From assembly GCA_003133265.1 (NCBI GenBank), contig PKWQ01000193.1, positions 1 through 7,957 on the forward strand: a stretch of DNA of 7,957 nt, given 5' to 3'. Numbering within the stretch: the stretch's first letter is position 1; each line of letters starts with the position of its first letter. The translations under genes and the position numbers were made by a program. Below the pieces are notes generated by a model, which saw only the letters and a program-made list of their open reading frames with translations, ran no database searches and was not told where the DNA came from. This document shows, piece by piece, positions 6,208 through 7,957 of this stretch. This DNA is from Acetobacteraceae bacterium (GTDB lineage Bacteria; Pseudomonadota; Alphaproteobacteria; Acetobacterales; Acetobacteraceae).

Positions 6208-7038
6208 ATGCGACGCGACGAGGGCATTCTCGGGCGGCTTTGGATTTGGGCGGTCTGGGCGCTGGTCGGTTTCTTCATCCTCAACCTGCTGGCGATGATC
6301 GCCAGCGTGGTGGTGAACTCGTTCGGCACCCGCTGGTTCAACACCTGGCTGCCGCCGGGCTATACCATCCGCTGGTATGCGCAGGCCTGGGACGAGTTCC
6401 AGTTGCCGGACATCCTGCTGGTGACCTTCCAGGTCGTCGGCGCGGTGGTGATCGTGTCCGGCCTGATCGGCGTGCCGGCGGCGTATGCGATGGCGCGGCG
6501 GGACTTCCCGGGGAAAAGGGCAGTGATGCTGCTGTTCCTGCTGCCGATGCTGGTGCCGCCGATCACTTATGGCATCCCTCTTGCCACAGTTCTGTATCAG
6601 GCCGGACTGGCCGGCACGATCTGGGGCGTGATCTTGGCCAATCTGGTGCCGACGATCCCGTTCGTGATCCTGATCATGATCCCCTTCGTCGAGCAGATCG
6701 ACCCCAGGGTGGAGGCTGCCGCGCGGGTATTCGGCGCCGGATTGCGCCAGTTGTTCGTGCGCGTGCTGGTGCCGCTGCTGGCGCCCGGCATCCTGGCGGC
6801 GCTGCTGCTGGTGCTGGTGCGCACCATCGCGATGTTCGAGCTGACTTTCCTGACCGCCGGGCCGACCAGCCAGACGCTGGTGGTAGCGCTGTATTACGCG
6901 GTGTTCGCCGCTGGCGTGCGCCCTGGCCAGTCGATCGACGCGATGGCGGTGGTCTATATGCTGACCACGCTGGCCTGGCTGCTGCTGGCGCTGCGCTTCG
7001 TCAATCCGGCACAGATCGTCACGCGGGCCAAGACGTAA
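6208..7038 (+). CDS. ABC importer inner-membrane permease 2 (PotC-like)
   Basis: A 276-residue membrane protein, the second channel subunit of the importer. The first membrane helix is at about 13-36, then a periplasmic loop with WLPPGYTIRWYAQAW (about 47-61) that resembles the PotC/AfuB loop. Further helices lie near 70-95, 105-130, 138-160, 187-205 and 243-266. The EAA loop is at 169-189: EAAARVFG, then VLVPLL. The ATG follows the permease 1 stop by four bases, and GAGG-like bases within the overlap region act as the ribosome-binding site. It is the last gene of the operon; the stop is three bases from the end of a convergent remnant gene, and no terminator hairpin separates them. Substrate unknown. 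Confidence 0.93.
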   Translation: MRRDEGILGRLWIWAVWALVGFFILNLLAMIASVVVNSFGTRWFNTWLPPGYTIRWYAQAWDEFQLPDILLVTFQVVGAVVIVSGLIGVPAAYAMARRDFPGKRAVMLLFLLPMLVPPITYGIPLATVLYQAGLAGTIWGVILANLVPTIPFVILIMIPFVEQIDPRVEAAARVFGAGLRQLFVRVLVPLLAPGILAALLLVLVRTIAMFELTFLTAGPTSQTLVVALYYAVFAAGVRPGQSIDAMAVVYMLTTLAWLLLALRFVNPAQIVTRAKT

Positions 7039-7041
7039 GCG

Positions 7042-7416
7042 TCAGACCAGCGCCGCCAGCTTCTGCCACGCCAGCGCGGCGAGCAGTTCGGCATTGATCA
7101 GCATCACCGCCGGCGCCAGCCGTGCGGTCGCACGCTGCCAGACCCGGCCGGTGGCCTGCCCGGCGATCCCGACCAAGACCAGGGCGGACACGGTGCCGAG
7201 CCCGAAGGCGAGCATCGCCAGTGCGCCTTGCAGCGGATCGGCGGTCGCGGCGGCGGCGGCGAGTGCCGCATACAGGAACCCGCAGGGCAAGAACCCGAGC
7301 GCGACGCCGAGCAGATAGCCGCCGCCCGGCCCTGTGCGGTCGATGCGGCTGGTCAGCGTGGCCAGCATCCGGGTCCAGCCGGGTGAGGCGGTCTCCAATC
7401 CGGCGAGCCACCCGGG
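7042..7416 (-). pseudogene. TauE/SafE (UreH-like) membrane protein, C-terminal half only
   Basis: The frame encodes about 120 residues with three hydrophobic segments. It has the second-half hallmark of the UreH-like TauE/SafE membrane family: LGVALGFLPCGFLYAALAAA, then GALAMLAFGLGTVSALVLVG. Full-length relatives have about 220-260 residues and two such halves; members are linked to metal or sulfur compound transport and to cytochrome oxidase assembly, so the original role is unclear. Here the first half, with its own cysteine motif, is missing. Family-like sequence can be followed upstream to about GWLAGLE (7410-7394). Then composition changes, and an in-frame TAG stands at 7438-7440. The only start-like codon is a TTG at 7396-7398 without a ribosome-binding site. 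I therefore read it as a remnant cut by a rearrangement. A short expressed protein from the TTG is possible but unlikely. Confidence 0.65.
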
Positions 7417-7440
7417 GCACTTATATACGTGTGTGACCTA
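7417..7440. other. Composition break / probable junction of inserted DNA
   Basis: The sequence changes within about 20 bases from GC-rich membrane-protein code (CACCCGGGGCAC) to TTATATACGTGTGTGACCTA. The next two 60-base lines are about 50-53% G+C, against about 67% in a line of permease 2. The break coincides with the loss of the N-terminal half of the TauE/SafE gene. Only one edge is visible, so terminal repeats or a target duplication cannot be tested here. A chimeric assembly join is the alternative. Confidence 0.5.
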
Positions 7441-7957
7441 GCCGCCGATTTGTCGGAAAATCAGTATAGGGGTCATTCCATATGACGTAGCAGGACGCCC
7501 TAACATCGTTCGTATTGCGGGGCCTAACATTCCAATAAAATCCCCCAATGCCCCCAGCAGGCTGCCAGAAGCCGCTTGGGAAATCGCATCTTCATCCGCC
7601 TCGGTCTCGCTGTTCGGTAGCGCATCAAGAATACCCAGCATATGCCATACGCCTGGGATGTTTACCCCGTGTTTCAAAACCAAGTCATTCGATGCGATGA
7701 TCAAGCTATCATCTCGAAGGCTTGACCAAACGGCGTGACCATCTTGCTTGACTGAAGCCAACGTTGCATGCGGCAGATATTTCAAGAGATCAAGCGCTGC
7801 CGACGTTGGATTTAGGGGGTTGTCGGCAGGCAGCCCTTTGGAATCCCGTTCTGTTTTTCGACGTTGTTGTCTTGGGAGTTGAATGGGACTTTGTGAATTC
7901 TGCCCCATACCCGCTGTAATGATCGACCTAATGGACCAGGGCTGTTCAACGCTGACA
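7438..7957 (-). CDS. Unrecognised protein, C-terminal part (runs off right edge)
   Basis: A leftward frame ending with TAG at 7438-7440. A methionine at 7908 would give 156 residues, but the frame stays open without a stop to the right edge, and no ribosome-binding site precedes that methionine. The gene therefore probably starts outside the window, with at least 172 codons here. The visible part begins polar and basic (PRQQRRKTERDSKGLP), as in a linker. It then has a compact alpha/beta-looking domain with LLKYLPHATLASVKQDGHAVW, SSLRDDSLIIASNDLVLKHG and GVWHMLGILDALPN. An acidic stretch (ETEADED) and a hydrophobic glycine-rich tail (SLLGALGDFIGMLGP) follow, ending in TPILIFRQIGG. The middle reminds me of the DUF6414 family of uncharacterised proteins, but that is a memory-based impression. 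Its base composition, about 50% G+C, is unlike the rest of the window and suggests horizontal transfer. Function unknown. Confidence 0.6.
   Translation of the reverse strand, partial: VSVEQPWSIRSIITAGMGQNSQSPIQLPRQQRRKTERDSKGLPADNPLNPTSAALDLLKYLPHATLASVKQDGHAVWSSLRDDSLIIASNDLVLKHGVNIPGVWHMLGILDALPNSETEADEDAISQAASGSLLGALGDFIGMLGPAIRTMLGRPATSYGMTPILIFRQIGG

Noticed and set aside
4135..6344. Two long leftward open frames (4135-5220 and 5316-6344) antisense to the ATPase and permease 1
   Set aside because: Glutamine-, arginine- and histidine-rich translations typical of the antisense of hydrophobic or GC-rich genes; the plus-strand genes carry all ABC motifs.
7417..7437. Terminal inverted repeat of an insertion sequence (CAC...GTG ends)
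   Set aside because: Only one edge of the foreign-looking segment is in the window; three-base symmetry is not evidence and no transposase is visible.

Overview
The window is GC-rich chromosomal DNA (about two thirds G+C in the lines I counted). Gene content is typical of a heterotrophic alphaproteobacterium: a G-type malate synthase, a LacI-family regulator, a Tat-exported solute-binding protein and a PotABCD/AfuABC-type ABC importer. The order Rhodospirillales or family Acetobacteraceae would fit, but that is a guess from composition and protein flavour. I cannot name the species.

The left part is transcribed leftward. The N-terminal 296 codons of malate synthase G (glcB) run off the left edge. 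Upstream of it, on the same strand, is an RraA-family protein of the 4-hydroxy-4-methyl-2-oxoglutarate aldolase / oxaloacetate decarboxylase type. Upstream of that is a LacI-family repressor whose effector domain resembles the gluconate repressor GntR. The gap between the regulator and the RraA gene holds a good sigma70-like promoter. A 16-bp LacI-type operator candidate with a central CG lies across its -10 box, so the regulator probably controls the RraA gene.

The middle part is transcribed rightward, divergently from the regulator. It is a compact four-gene importer operon: Tat-type periplasmic binding protein, ATPase, permease 1 and permease 2. The gaps are 4 bp, an ATGA overlap and 4 bp. 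All diagnostic ABC motifs are present and no gene is broken. The shared 140-bp divergent intergenic region carries repeated GCGAAC-type boxes and a weaker copy of the operator-like motif across the start of the binding-protein gene. The simplest reading is a local regulon: the importer brings in an organic solute, the RraA-type enzyme cleaves or decarboxylates a keto-acid made from it, and malate synthase could use acetyl-CoA and glyoxylate from the same catabolism. The substrate cannot be read from sequence.

The right end differs. Three bases after the importer operon, in convergent orientation, is the C-terminal half of a TauE/SafE (UreH-like) membrane protein with no N-terminal half. Around 7416-7440 the sequence changes abruptly to about 50% G+C and enters an unrelated leftward reading frame that runs off the right edge. 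This looks like the edge of an inserted or rearranged segment that cut the membrane-protein gene; an assembly junction is the main alternative. I see no rRNA, tRNA, CRISPR array or complete insertion sequence, and no gene-free stretch longer than 300 bases.
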